A DNA stretch of 64,000 bases from Nonlabens sp. (GCF_018401815.1 NZ_JAGYKG010000003.1:62001-126000); one strand, 5' to 3'. Shown: positions 20,767-29,151, counted from the first letter of the stretch. The notes: generated by a model not told the origin, from the letters alone. Made by a program: numbers and translations.

Positions 20767-22226
20767 TATTGATCGTGTTTGTTAATAAGTTCGGCAGCTA
20801 GTTTTCCAGAGATGAGCGATGGAGGTACACCAGGACCTGGAACTGTTAACTGGCCTGTAAAATAAAGGTTTTTAACTTTGCGACTTCTTAAATTAGGCCT
20901 AAGAAATGCTGTTTGTAATAAGGTATTTGCCATCCCGTAGGCGTTTCCTTTATAGCTGTTGTATTCTGAAATAAAATCATTCACACAAAATGATTCTTTA
21001 AAGATAATATGATCGGAAACATTTTGCTCTGTTCTCAATTCAAATCTTTTAATAATTTTATCAAAGTATTTTTCTCTTAGCTCTGGCGTATCTTCTAAAT
21101 CAGGTGCTAAAGGAATTAAGAAAAATCCGTTTTCACAACCTACGGGTGCTGTTGAGGCATCTGTTAAAGAGGTAAAATTTGCGTAAAACAAGGGTTCTTC
21201 AGGCCATTTAGGATCTTCATAAATTTCATTGGCATGCTTCGTAAAATCAGTGTCAAAGAACAAATTGTGATGTTCAATGTTTTTTAATTTTTTATCAAAG
21301 CCTACATAGAATATCAGAGAACTAGGGGCAAAGGTTTTCTTTTGCCAGTAACTTTCCGAATATTGTCGGTACTTTAGAGGTAGTAACGACTCTGAATGAT
21401 GGTAGTCTGCTCCAGATAATACAATCGGATAGAGGTGTGTCTGACCACCTGTTATAATTCCTTCCACTCGTCCTTGATTATCTACTACAATCTGGTCAAT
21501 AGGACTAGTTGTTTTGATTACGACTCCCAACTCTTCAGCAAGTTTTTTCATCGCAATGATTACTTCATACATACCCCCTTTAGGATGCCATGTTCCCAAG
21601 CCAAAGTCGGCATAGTTCATGAAATTATAAAAACTAGGAGTGTTTTGCGGGGTCGCTCCTAAAAAGAGTACTGGAAATTCAAGAATACTAATCAATTTGG
21701 GATTGGTAAATTTTTTCCTAACATCTTTAGAAACGTTACCAATAAAGGCACCTACCTTTTTTGCTGTCTGAGGGGTAATCAATTCTAAAGGAGATTCACC
21801 AGGTCGGTATACTAAGTTTTTGATGGCTATCTCGTAGTTTTCTTCTGCTTTAGCCATGAACTGCTGCAACGGTTTGGAACTTCCTTTTTCTACTTTTTCA
21901 AAGGTAGCTTTGATATCGTTTAGATTATCTGCAATTTCAATTTTTTCATCCTCAAAAACTACTGAATAAGCAGGGCTTAATTTATCCAATTGATAATAAT
22001 CAGAGGGCTTTTTATTAAAGTCTTCAAAAAAGCGTTCAAAGATATCGGGCATCCAGTACCAAGAAGGGCCTATATCAAAAGTAAAACCATTTTTTAGGAG
22101 TCTTCTTGCTCGTCCACCTACAGTGTCATTTTTTTCATAAATAGTGACTTCATGACCGGACTGTGCCAAATAGCAGGCAGCGGCCAATGATGAAAATCCA
22201 GATCCAATTACGGCTACTTTACTCAT
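20766..22226 (-). CDS. crtI: phytoene desaturase CrtI
   Basis: The 486-residue FAD enzyme has the N-terminal motif VAVIGSGFSSLAAACYLA and the C-terminal FTGQLTVPGPGVPPSLISG typical of bacterial phytoene desaturases, plus FDIGPSWYWMPDIFE. It dehydrogenates phytoene to lycopene. Adjacency to crtB, with overlapping start and stop codons, marks it as the phytoene-specific copy of the two CrtI-family genes here. Its start overlaps the end of the regulator gene by four bases. Confidence 0.92.
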   Translation of the reverse strand: MSKVAVIGSGFSSLAAACYLAQSGHEVTIYEKNDTVGGRARRLLKNGFTFDIGPSWYWMPDIFERFFEDFNKKPSDYYQLDKLSPAYSVVFEDEKIEIADNLNDIKATFEKVEKGSSKPLQQFMAKAEENYEIAIKNLVYRPGESPLELITPQTAKKVGAFIGNVSKDVRKKFTNPKLISILEFPVLFLGATPQNTPSFYNFMNYADFGLGTWHPKGGMYEVIIAMKKLAEELGVVIKTTSPIDQIVVDNQGRVEGIITGGQTHLYPIVLSGADYHHSESLLPLKYRQYSESYWQKKTFAPSSLIFYVGFDKKLKNIEHHNLFFDTDFTKHANEIYEDPKWPEEPLFYANFTSLTDASTAPVGCENGFFLIPLAPDLEDTPELREKYFDKIIKRFELRTEQNVSDHIIFKESFCVNDFISEYNSYKGNAYGMANTLLQTAFLRPNLRSRKVKNLYFTGQLTVPGPGVPPSLISGKLAAELINKHDQ

Positions 22227-23137
22227 GCTTCAATTAATTCAGGTATTTTTTTGATTACCTCAGAGATCCCGCTGTAAACAGTTTGATTTTTACTTAGGTC
22301 TTTAGGTTTAATTTTTTGTGCAAGATATCCCAAAATCCACAATTCAACAGCATCTTCTTTAGTTACCTTACGATCAAACTTTCTTAAAAAAGAAGGAAGT
22401 TCCTTTTCTGTAGGGTTGACAGTGATATAGGTAATGTAGATAGGAGTAATACCTTGGTTTTTAAAAAACGGCAGGGCTTCAAGAACCATGCTAGCTCCTA
22501 GGTAAACCGTTTTGCATCCTCTTTTTAGTAATTCGTAATTTAAAAATAAAAGGCCTAAATCATGCATTTCATTTTCCGGGAGAAATAATACGTAAACGTT
22601 ATTATTTTTATTAGAAACTTCTTGATATTGAACTTTTTCTAAATTGATTAAAACCTTTTGTTTGATCAAATGACTTATAAAATGTTCGTGAGCTATGTTG
22701 ATGGTTTTGGATTGCCATAAGTATCCTAACTCCTCTAAAAAAGGAATAAATAGGCGATAAAAAACACCTGAAAATCCTACTTCTGCCAGAACAGCATCGT
22801 AAACTTTTTGAAACATAAATTGATCAAAATTAACCATAGCTAATTTTAATTCTTGCACTGCGTGATCGTTTTTACTATTTCTTTTAACGAGAGTGCGTAC
22901 TTGAGTCTCTATTTCCGTAGTAGTTAAACTGGCAATAGTAGATATCTTGATACCTGAATTTTTTAAATAACTGACGTTTAATATTTTGCGCAAAGAAGAG
23001 AGGTTATAAGACCTGATATTAGTATCTGTTCTATCCGGTTCTAAAAGCTCATACCTTTTTTCCCAAATTCTGATCGTGTGAGATTTGATACCACTAAGGT
23101 TCTCTAGATCTTTGATACTAAACTTACTTTTTATCAA
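22223..23137 (-). CDS. MerR-family regulator with B12-binding domain, CarH-like photoreceptor candidate
   Basis: The 304-residue protein joins an N-terminal MerR helix-turn-helix (SIKDLENLSGIKSHTIRIWE, about residues 7-26) to a cobalamin-binding module. The light-sensing W-x9-EH motif of CarH is intact (Trp141, Glu151, His152), and so is the E/DxHxxG base-off motif (Glu190, His192, Gly195). In CarH, adenosylcobalamin holds a tetramer on DNA in the dark and light releases it. Here the gene is the first of the carotenoid operon and overlaps crtI, so it probably controls both its own synthesis and pigment production. Binding of B12 is inferred, not shown. Confidence 0.85.
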   Translation of the reverse strand: MIKSKFSIKDLENLSGIKSHTIRIWEKRYELLEPDRTDTNIRSYNLSSLRKILNVSYLKNSGIKISTIASLTTTEIETQVRTLVKRNSKNDHAVQELKLAMVNFDQFMFQKVYDAVLAEVGFSGVFYRLFIPFLEELGYLWQSKTINIAHEHFISHLIKQKVLINLEKVQYQEVSNKNNNVYVLFLPENEMHDLGLLFLNYELLKRGCKTVYLGASMVLEALPFFKNQGITPIYITYITVNPTEKELPSFLRKFDRKVTKEDAVELWILGYLAQKIKPKDLSKNQTVYSGISEVIKKIPELIEA

Positions 23138-23146
23138 AATGGAATT

Positions 23147-23174
23147 GTTTACTTATTACCTGGTAAAGTTAAAC
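23147..23174 (-). promoter_or_regulatory. candidate operator/promoter of the carotenoid operon
   Basis: An imperfect inverted repeat, GTTTACTTATTACC followed by TGGTAAAGTTAAAC, lies 10 bp upstream of the regulator start. On the minus strand it contains TAACTTTA (23171 to 23164), a near -7 box. An operator overlapping the -7 box would fit repression by the MerR-type regulator. The arms match only partly unless one gap is allowed. Confidence 0.4.
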
Positions 23175-23244
23175 AAATTATTGACCAAAGATTGGAGTTT
23201 GTTGATTTATTAACTTTATAAACTTGGATGGATTCAGCATAAAA

Positions 23245-23267
23245 AAATCAGACCTGAAGTCTGATTT
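23245..23267 (-). terminator. terminator after tRNA-Leu
   Basis: Perfect 9-bp stem AAATCAGAC / GTCTGATTT with a five-base loop. On the minus strand it is followed by a run of T. Confidence 0.75.
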
Positions 23268-23273
23268 ATAAAG

Positions 23274-23356
23274 TACCTGGAATGGGACTTGAACCCACAC
23301 GTACAAAGTACACACGGCCCTCAACCGTGCCTGTCTACCAATTTCAGCACCCAGGT
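23274..23356 (-). tRNA. tRNA-Leu (GAG)
   Basis: An 83-nt class II tRNA with a long variable arm. The acceptor stem ACCTGGG pairs with TCCAGGT. The anticodon stem is CACGG/CCGTG with the loop TTGAGGG, giving anticodon GAG. The T-arm carries GGTTCAAGTCC. CCA is not encoded. It lies downstream of tRNA-Lys on the same strand, with a hairpin between them. Confidence 0.93.
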
Positions 23357-23361
23357 AAATA

Positions 23362-23389
23362 AAAAAGTCCTTAAAAATAAGGACTTTTT
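23362..23389 (-). terminator. hairpin between tRNA-Lys and tRNA-Leu
   Basis: Perfect 12-bp stem AAAAAGTCCTTA / TAAGGACTTTTT with a four-base loop. It has terminator form on the minus strand, just after tRNA-Lys, and could also be a processing signal. Confidence 0.7.
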
Positions 23390-23398
23390 GAAGAAAAG

Positions 23399-23471
23399 TG
23401 ATCTGGCTGGGGCTCGAACCCAGGACCCTCTCCTTAAAAGGGAGATGCTCTGCCAACTGAGCTACCAGATC
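23399..23471 (-). tRNA. tRNA-Lys (TTT)
   Basis: A 73-nt cloverleaf with acceptor GATCTGG/CCAGATC, D-arm AGCTCAGTTGGCAGAGC, anticodon loop CTTTTAA (anticodon TTT) and T-arm GGGTTCGAGCCCC. Confidence 0.95.
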
Positions 23472-23489
23472 TTTTTGCGTTAGCGGCTG

Positions 23490-23497
23490 CAAATATA
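23490..23497 (-). promoter_or_regulatory. -7 box TATATTTG of the tRNA-Lys/Leu unit
   Basis: On the minus strand TATATTTG is followed by CAGCCGC, the same 15-nt arrangement found before tRNA-Arg and, with one change, before tRNA-Ser. Confidence 0.65.
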
Positions 23498-23569
23498 CTG
23501 CTTAAGATTAAATGCAACCTAATTTTTTTAGTTTAATTTTATAAAATAATACATACCACAAAATGGAGA

Positions 23570-24103
23570 ATGAAAATGGCGTTTAAAATTGTTTTATTAG
23601 GGTATATGGGTTCTGGGAAAACCACTGTGGGAAAGGAACTTGCAAAAACACTTTCAGTCAAATTTGTAGATTTGGATAAGGAAATAGAAAGATTAGAAAA
23701 CAAAAGTATTCCTCAAATATTTAAGGATCACGGGGATATTTATTTTAGAAAAAAAGAAAAATTAGCTCTCGAAGACGTCTTGAATTCTAAAAATAATATG
23801 GTTTTATCCTTAGGAGGCGGAACGCCTTGTTATTATGATTCCATGAATTACCTCAATAATAAGGACGAAGTTCACAGCATTTATTTAGATGTTTCTACAG
23901 CAAATTTAGTGAAGCGTTTAGGGTCTGAAAAATCACGACGCCCTATGTTAAGTGGCATCAACACAGAGCAAGAATTACAGCATTTTTTGGGCAAGCACCT
24001 TTTTGAAAGACGTCCTTACTATCAACAAGCAAAACAGACGTTAAAGGTCGGTGAGGAATCAGTGGAGGAGCAGGTTAATAAGATAGTGGCTTTACTATTT
24101 TAA
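23570..24103 (+). CDS. aroK: shikimate kinase
   Basis: The 177-residue kinase phosphorylates shikimate with ATP in aromatic amino acid synthesis. The Walker A motif GYMGSGKTTVG is at about residues 12-22, FVDLDKEIE and FRKKEKLAL form the shikimate site, and LGGGTPCYY is the conserved glycine-rich segment. The start is ATG 23570 or the second Met two codons later (MAFKIVLLG). The 3' end overlaps the convergent phosphoribosyltransferase gene by nine bases. No partner aro gene lies nearby. Confidence 0.93.
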   Translation: MKMAFKIVLLGYMGSGKTTVGKELAKTLSVKFVDLDKEIERLENKSIPQIFKDHGDIYFRKKEKLALEDVLNSKNNMVLSLGGGTPCYYDSMNYLNNKDEVHSIYLDVSTANLVKRLGSEKSRRPMLSGINTEQELQHFLGKHLFERRPYYQQAKQTLKVGEESVEEQVNKIVALLF

Positions 24104-24592
24104 AACCACACTAAAAGGTTTTTTAGTTAACTGTACCTCAATGTGCTCTTCCATTGTGGTAGATAGAGAAATTCCTTTAAAATCTGCCTTGACAGGATAT
24201 TTCTTGTGATTTCTATTCACCAACACGGCGGTTTTTAATCGGTCTAAAGGAACGTCTAAAAAGTGCTTTACGGCATATATCAGTGTGGTGCCGCTATTCA
24301 ATACATCATCACATAGAATTACCCCACAGTTTTTGTACTCGTCTGCTTGCAGGTTGGTTTGTATAGGATCTAACGGATTAGTTTTATTAACGCTGACTTT
24401 GCATAATACTATTTCAGTTGGAATGATTTTGGACAGTGCTTTTTTTAACTCCTTGGCAAAAGTGTAGCCACCATTGGCGATACCGGCGAGTATGATGCGA
24501 TCATTTTTGATGTAAACTTCAGCAATTTGATAGGCGATTCTACGTATTTTATGTTGCACTTGATTGTGATCGAGAATTTGGTTTTCAGTCAT
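24095..24592 (-). CDS. phosphoribosyltransferase (PyrR/HPRT-like)
   Basis: The 165-residue type I PRTase shows the PRPP-binding loop VILCDDVLNSGTTL near residues 91-104, and an upstream GIANGGYTFA motif. The length and the LVNRNHKKYPVKADFKG segment fit PyrR-type proteins. These act as uracil phosphoribosyltransferase or RNA-binding regulator of pyr genes in other phyla. No pyr operon leader is nearby, so the substrate stays open. It is the last gene of a three-gene minus-strand unit and overlaps the methyltransferase gene by eight bases. Confidence 0.82.
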   Translation of the reverse strand: MTENQILDHNQVQHKIRRIAYQIAEVYIKNDRIILAGIANGGYTFAKELKKALSKIIPTEIVLCKVSVNKTNPLDPIQTNLQADEYKNCGVILCDDVLNSGTTLIYAVKHFLDVPLDRLKTAVLVNRNHKKYPVKADFKGISLSTTMEEHIEVQLTKKPFSVVLK

Positions 24593-25169
24593 TTTTTTTC
24601 ATCTTTATAATAAGTTCTTTTCCCTGTCTAGTATCTTCTGAAATAAGACATCGATCCAGTTTAATGATGTTAAACTTTTTTTGAAACAAGTTAATATATT
24701 CTTTTTTAGTTGCCGTATAAGGCGGTTCGTTGCTTGTAGTTTTAAAGTCAAATAAGACTCCTTTTATACATCCATTGGTGTTTAATAGTTCATGGCATTT
24801 ATTGATATAGCTTTCGCGAAAGCGAGGTTCTAAGGCACAAAAGAATGTTTGTTCTATAATAAGATCATAACTTCCTTGATGTTCAAAAAAATCCTCATGT
24901 ATTATATGTATACCTGTTGCATTTGTAATTTTTTCTTTTAACTGCAATAGAGGTTGAATAGCGATGTCCAATACTGTTACATTGTTAAAACCCTTCTTTA
25001 TCAAATATAGGGCCTCATAAGCATTTCCTGCACCGGGAATTAAAATAGGTGCTTCTTTATGATCACTTTTATCTATGATGCTTTTAAGAGGTGAAGAGGC
25101 GTGTCCTAAATCCCAACTTGTAGTATGTTCTGCATATCTTTTTTGCCAGTAATGTTGATCGTGCTTCAT
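24585..25169 (-). CDS. SAM-dependent methyltransferase, thiopurine S-methyltransferase (TPMT) family
   Basis: The 194-residue protein starts with YWQKRYAEHTTSWDLG, the TPMT family hallmark W..RW....W..G, and continues with the SAM site LIPGAGNAYEALYL at about residues 42-55. The family methylates thiols or selenols, and the natural substrate is unknown. The iterated palindrome at 24810-24824 encodes RFRES in CALEPRFRESYINKCHELL. The spacing of P, R and Y there equals that of family members I recall, so the palindrome seems to have replaced, not lengthened, the sequence. The gene overlaps both neighbours. Confidence 0.85.
   Translation of the reverse strand: MKHDQHYWQKRYAEHTTSWDLGHASSPLKSIIDKSDHKEAPILIPGAGNAYEALYLIKKGFNNVTVLDIAIQPLLQLKEKITNATGIHIIHEDFFEHQGSYDLIIEQTFFCALEPRFRESYINKCHELLNTNGCIKGVLFDFKTTSNEPPYTATKKEYINLFQKKFNIIKLDRCLISEDTRQGKELIIKMKKND
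24810..24824. repeat. iterated palindrome, copy 6 (inside TPMT-family gene)
   Basis: GCTTTCGCGAAAGCG, 15 of 16 bases of the repeat, read as RFRES. Confidence 0.93.
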
Positions 25170-25543
25170 TCTTCTTCGTCCTGATTAAGTAGTCCAGTTA
25201 AATCACGGCGATCTCTTTTTGTAGGTCTTCCTTCACCTTTTTTCCTATAGTAATCTTGATTAAGCGCGATCAGCTTTTTGGTATCAAAATTCTCCTGAGG
25301 AGTTCGATCCAAACGATATAAATCAACAATTTTGTTTCCCACACGACCATCCGGTAGATCAAGAACTTCCACTTTATAATCGATCTGGTCTTTGCGCATT
25401 TCAATTAAATCACCAGGGAATACCTCTCTAGAGGGTTTAACTATAGAATTAGCTATACGAATACGCCCTTTTTTAGCGGCATCGGTTGCCTTACTCCTGG
25501 TCTTATAATAGCGCACACTCCATAAAAATTTATCTACTCGCAT
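25166..25543 (-). CDS. S4-domain RNA-binding protein, Hsp15 (HslR) family
   Basis: The 125-residue protein has an N-terminal S4 RNA-binding domain (MRVDKFLWSVRYYKTRSKAT, about residues 1-60, then GRIRIANSIVKPSREV) and a basic C-terminal tail rich in Lys and Arg. This is the Hsp15 architecture. Hsp15 binds stalled 50S subunits carrying nascent chains in E. coli. The gene is first in a minus-strand unit and overlaps the methyltransferase gene by four bases. Confidence 0.88.
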   Translation of the reverse strand: MRVDKFLWSVRYYKTRSKATDAAKKGRIRIANSIVKPSREVFPGDLIEMRKDQIDYKVEVLDLPDGRVGNKIVDLYRLDRTPQENFDTKKLIALNQDYYRKKGEGRPTKRDRRDLTGLLNQDEEE

Positions 25544-25597
25544 AAGATGCTTTGTTATTAAACGTTATCACAGCACCACAAAAATAGTGGAAAATAC

Positions 25598-25605
25598 TAT
25601 CTTTG
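25598..25605 (+). promoter_or_regulatory. -7 box TATCTTTG of the FKBP-like lipoprotein gene
   Basis: A perfect TAnnTTTG motif lies 13 bp upstream of the ATG at 25619. A matching -33 box is not clear. Confidence 0.55.
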
Positions 25606-25618
25606 GTGGCTTTAAAAA

Positions 25619-26785
25619 ATGATGATGAAAAAAATTAAATATTTATTCTCTTTTATTATTACTGGTATTGTTTTGATTTCTTGTGGGAACGACGATGACA
25701 ACCGCATCACGGTAAGAGACAGAGGCGAAGTATACACGGAAGATCTTGTTAAATTACAAAATTATTTGAATACCCACTTTTACAACTATGAAGAGTTTGC
25801 TGCTCATCCTGTAGGGACTGATTTCGCAATAGCATTTGATACCATTGCAAATGCCAATGCTAACAAGATACCACTGTCAAGTCAAGTGGCTTCTAAGGTC
25901 TTGACTAGAGATGGAATAGATTACACTTATTACACGTTAATTGTTCGTCAAGGAGGTGGATTGGAACAACCTACTTTCGCTGACAGCACCCTTGTCTCCT
26001 ATGAAGGAAGGTTACTAGACAATACTGTTTTTGATGGTTCAATTAATTCGGTATGGTTTGATTTGCCTAATGTGGTGGATGGCTTTACGGCAGGTATTTC
26101 AGAGCTCAATGAAGCTGCCAGTATTACTTCTAATGGAGACGGAACCCTTTCTTATTTCGATTCTGGAGTAGGAGCTGTTTTTATGCCGTCAGGTTTAGCT
26201 TATTTCAATCGCATCCAAAGTGCCATTCCACAGTACTCCCCATTAATTTTTACCTATCAGTTGAGAAAAGTAAAAATTACAGATCACGATAATGATGGTA
26301 TCCTCTCAAAATTTGAAGATTTAGACGGTGATCAAGACGTACGATCTCCAGAGGATAGAGATAATACAGATAAGGACCGCATCAATGGAGGTTTTAACTA
26401 CATTGATGCCGACGATGATGGCGACGGCGTACCTACCATATTTGAAAATGCAGACCCTAACGGAGATGGTGATCCTAGCGATGCAGAAGATCTTGATGGC
26501 AACGGTATTCCTGGGTATTTAGACCCTAATGAAGTAAATATAGATCTTGATAATGACGGTATTCAAAACCGCTTTGAACAACCAGATCCCAATGGTAATG
26601 GTAACCCTGGAGATGCGCGTGATACGGATAATGACGGTATACCAGATTATCTAGATAGCGATGACGACGGGGACGGTATTCCTACTTCACAAGAACATGC
26701 AGATCCCGACAATAACGGTAACCCTTCAGATGCGCGCGACACTGATGGTGATGGTATACCAGATTATTTAGATCCAGATTCATAG
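25619..26785 (+). CDS. FKBP-type peptidyl-prolyl isomerase-like lipoprotein with thrombospondin type 3 calcium repeats
   Basis: The 388-residue protein has a lipoprotein signal ending in VLISCGNDDD (lipobox Cys near residue 22). The central part (about 100-220) contains VSYEGRLLDNTVFDGS and FMPSGLAYF, typical of FKBP isomerase domains, including the GldI-type group of flavobacteria. The C-terminal third is a series of Asp/Asn-rich repeats such as DADDDGDGVPT and DTDGDGIPDYLD, which bind calcium in thrombospondin type 3 repeats. It is probably anchored in the outer membrane or periplasm. The catalytic residues of FKBP were not checked one by one. A promoter and a terminator flank the gene, so it is monocistronic. 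Confidence 0.83.
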   Translation: MMMKKIKYLFSFIITGIVLISCGNDDDNRITVRDRGEVYTEDLVKLQNYLNTHFYNYEEFAAHPVGTDFAIAFDTIANANANKIPLSSQVASKVLTRDGIDYTYYTLIVRQGGGLEQPTFADSTLVSYEGRLLDNTVFDGSINSVWFDLPNVVDGFTAGISELNEAASITSNGDGTLSYFDSGVGAVFMPSGLAYFNRIQSAIPQYSPLIFTYQLRKVKITDHDNDGILSKFEDLDGDQDVRSPEDRDNTDKDRINGGFNYIDADDDGDGVPTIFENADPNGDGDPSDAEDLDGNGIPGYLDPNEVNIDLDNDGIQNRFEQPDPNGNGNPGDARDTDNDGIPDYLDSDDDGDGIPTSQEHADPDNNGNPSDARDTDGDGIPDYLDPDS

Positions 26786-26806
26786 ATTTCAAAAAGCTAA
26801 ATAGAG

Positions 26807-26844
26807 AAATGGAGTCTTCTTACTAAGTGGGCTCCATTTTTTTT
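26807..26844 (+). terminator. terminator after the FKBP-like gene
   Basis: Stem AAATGGAG / CTCCATTT with a 17-base loop, followed by a run of eight T, 21 bp after the stop codon. Confidence 0.75.
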
Positions 26845-27272
26845 ATGTGTTCTTTGCTGTTATAAAAATAAGAATCCTGACTTACAATTTTATATCGAGT
26901 CATGCCTAGAATCTGATGTTTCTGGATCTCATAAATACGAACGAACCAATATAAGTTGTTCATTTTAAAAATTGCTGCAGGCTTTGTATGGTAAACTGAT
27001 AATCCTTCCTAATTGGAAGAGTTGGTGATTTTAAAAACCCGATAGAATTGAAGTTTTCCTTAGCCACATAATTTGTTGTAATGGAATAGGATGTTATAGT
27101 TTTTAAGAGGCATTATCCCATTTGTTCAAGCTACTTTCAGATTTGTCTCATGATTACAGGGGTGAAGATTACCTTGTGTTTCAAATCTCTTTAGAGGTAT
27201 TCTTCTCTTTTTGTTTCTTATTGCTGTGTATAAAGGTATTGAAGTGTTATGTCGTTTATAATAGGCGCAAAA
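26845..27272. other. intergenic region without a supported gene
   Basis: No recognisable domain, RNA or repeat is seen. A 60-codon plus-strand frame at 27122-27304 needs a TTG start and runs into the transketolase terminator, so it is not accepted. Confidence 0.5.
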
Positions 27273-27300
27273 AAAGTCCTCATATTGATATGAGGACTTT
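27273..27300 (-). terminator. terminator of the transketolase genes
   Basis: A 13-bp stem AAAGTCCTCATAT / ATATGAGGACTTT with a minimal loop. On the minus strand it ends in a T-run, 20 bp after the stop of the C-terminal subunit gene. Confidence 0.85.
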
Positions 27301-27319
27301 GTAATAAAAAAGTGTTGGG

Positions 27320-28273
27320 TTATTTTCTTTTGATTACTTTTTCAGCCTTTAGTGTGATGTTTTCTGCATTTAGGCCGTATTTTTCAAGCAATTGTTCAGG
27401 TGTTCCACTTTCTCCAAAGGTGTCATTAGTGGCTACAAATTCTTGAGGTGTAGGGCAGTTAAGAGATAAAGTTCTAGCAACGCTTTCCCCTAATCCTCCC
27501 AAGAAGTTATGTTCTTCAGCAGTGACAACACACCCTGTTTTTTTAGCAGATTGGATAATGGCTTCCTCATCTAGAGGCTTGATCGTGTGAATGTTAATCA
27601 CTTCTGCACTGATTCCTTTTTCATTTAGAGCTTTAGCAGCTTCTAGAGCTTCCCAAACTAAGTGACCGGTTGCAATAATAGTAACGTCGGTTCCTTCTTG
27701 AAGTACTACCGCTTTTCCTATCTTAAACTCACCTTTCTCTGGGGTAAAGTTAGCTACTTTAGGGCGTCCAAATCTTAAGTAAACAGGACCGTGGTGTTCA
27801 GCTATAGCAAGTGTTGCTGCTTTAGTTTGATTGTAATCACAAGTATTGATTACGGTCATTCCTGGAAGCATTTTCATCAATCCTATATCTTCAAGGATTT
27901 GATGAGTTGCACCGTCTTCTCCAAGAGTTAACCCAGAGTGAGAAGCACAAATTTTTACATTTTTATCAGAATAAGCAATACTTTGTCTGATTTGATCGTA
28001 TACACGACCTGTAGAGAAGTTAGCAAATGTTCCTGTAAATGGAATTTTACCACCTATAGTCATACCTGCAGCCATTCCCATCATGTTAGCTTCTGCTATT
28101 CCTACTTGAAAGAAACGTTCTGGGTGGTTATCTGCAAAAGCGTTCATTTTGAGCGATCCGGTAAGATCTGCACAAAGCGCTACCACATTTTTATTCTTTT
28201 GTCCTAGTTCTGTAAGTCCGTCACCGAATCCGGATCTGGTGTCTTTACTTCCTGTATTTTCGTAAATTTTCAT
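27320..28273 (-). CDS. transketolase, C-terminal subunit
   Basis: The 317-residue protein carries the pyrimidine-binding and C-terminal domains of transketolase (GIAEANMMGMAAGM, FANFSTGRVYDQIRQSIAY, HSGLTLGEDGATHQ, GHLVWEALEAA). The N-terminal domain is encoded by the gene 32 bp upstream, so the enzyme is a two-subunit transketolase as in many Bacteroidota. It transfers two-carbon units between sugar phosphates in the pentose phosphate pathway. Confidence 0.93.
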   Translation of the reverse strand: MKIYENTGSKDTRSGFGDGLTELGQKNKNVVALCADLTGSLKMNAFADNHPERFFQVGIAEANMMGMAAGMTIGGKIPFTGTFANFSTGRVYDQIRQSIAYSDKNVKICASHSGLTLGEDGATHQILEDIGLMKMLPGMTVINTCDYNQTKAATLAIAEHHGPVYLRFGRPKVANFTPEKGEFKIGKAVVLQEGTDVTIIATGHLVWEALEAAKALNEKGISAEVINIHTIKPLDEEAIIQSAKKTGCVVTAEEHNFLGGLGESVARTLSLNCPTPQEFVATNDTFGESGTPEQLLEKYGLNAENITLKAEKVIKRK

Positions 28274-28305
28274 ATCTAAAATCTGCTGGGCAGATGCTCT
28301 TTAAG

Positions 28306-29151
28306 TTAATAGTCGCCTAAGGTTTCTGGATTTTGTCTCAATGCTTCAGCCAGTTGCTCGTCATTAGGAGCAATACCATGCCATGCATGAGATCCCATCA
28401 TAAAGTCTACTCCATTACCCATTTCTGTGTGCAACAGGATACAAATAGGTAAGCCTTTGCCTGTAGAGGCAAGTGCTTCTTTTAAACCTGCGAGAACAGC
28501 GTCTACATCATTACCTTTTGCAACAGTAATAACTTTCCAGCCAAAAGCTTCAAACTTATTTTTTAAATCCCCTAGAGCGAGAACCTGTTCGGTACTTCCG
28601 TCTATTTGTTGTCCATTGACATCAATAGTAGAAATTAAATTATCCACTTTATTGGCGGCAGCATACATTGCTGCTTCCCATATTTGACCTTCTTGAAGCT
28701 CCCCGTCCCCGTGTAAAGTGAAGACTGTTTTAGCATCTCCATTTAATTTTTTTACAACGGCTGCACCTATAGCAACACTCATTCCTTGACCCAAAGAACC
28801 ACTTGCGATACGCACACCCGGAAGTCCTTCATGGGTAGTAGGGTGTCCTTGTAATCGGGAGTTTAATGTTCTGAAGGTGCTCAATTCTTCAACTGGAAAA
28901 TAACCAGATCGCGCTAAAACGCTGTATAGAACAGGAGAGATGTGACCATTAGAAAGAAAAAATAAATCTTCATTTGTTCCATCCATGTTAAATTCAGGAT
29001 TGTGGTCCATCACCTCGTTGTATAAGGTTACTAGAAATTCTGCACAACCTAGTGAACCACCAGGGTGTCCACTGTTTACGGCGTGTACTTGTCTAACAAT
29101 ATCGCGACGTACTTGTGTTACTAAATCTTTTAATTGCTGTGTATCAGCCAT
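28306..29151 (-). CDS. transketolase, N-terminal (thiamine diphosphate-binding) subunit
   Basis: The 281-residue protein has the thiamine diphosphate motif TLHGDGELQEGQIWEAA with its metal-binding acidic residues, and the upstream SGHPGGSLGCAEFL and GSLGQGMSVAIGAA signatures of transketolase. It forms the enzyme with the product of the downstream gene. The gap of 32 bp and the shared terminator indicate one transcript. Confidence 0.94.
   Translation of the reverse strand: MADTQQLKDLVTQVRRDIVRQVHAVNSGHPGGSLGCAEFLVTLYNEVMDHNPEFNMDGTNEDLFFLSNGHISPVLYSVLARSGYFPVEELSTFRTLNSRLQGHPTTHEGLPGVRIASGSLGQGMSVAIGAAVVKKLNGDAKTVFTLHGDGELQEGQIWEAAMYAAANKVDNLISTIDVNGQQIDGSTEQVLALGDLKNKFEAFGWKVITVAKGNDVDAVLAGLKEALASTGKGLPICILLHTEMGNGVDFMMGSHAWHGIAPNDEQLAEALRQNPETLGDY

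Noticed and set aside
23178..23492. A 104-codon minus-strand open frame
   Set aside because: It runs through both tRNA genes and their terminators and has no protein character.
27122..27304. A 60-codon plus-strand frame with a hydrophobic stretch
   Set aside because: It needs a TTG start, has no promoter or ribosome site that I can see, and ends within the transketolase terminator.
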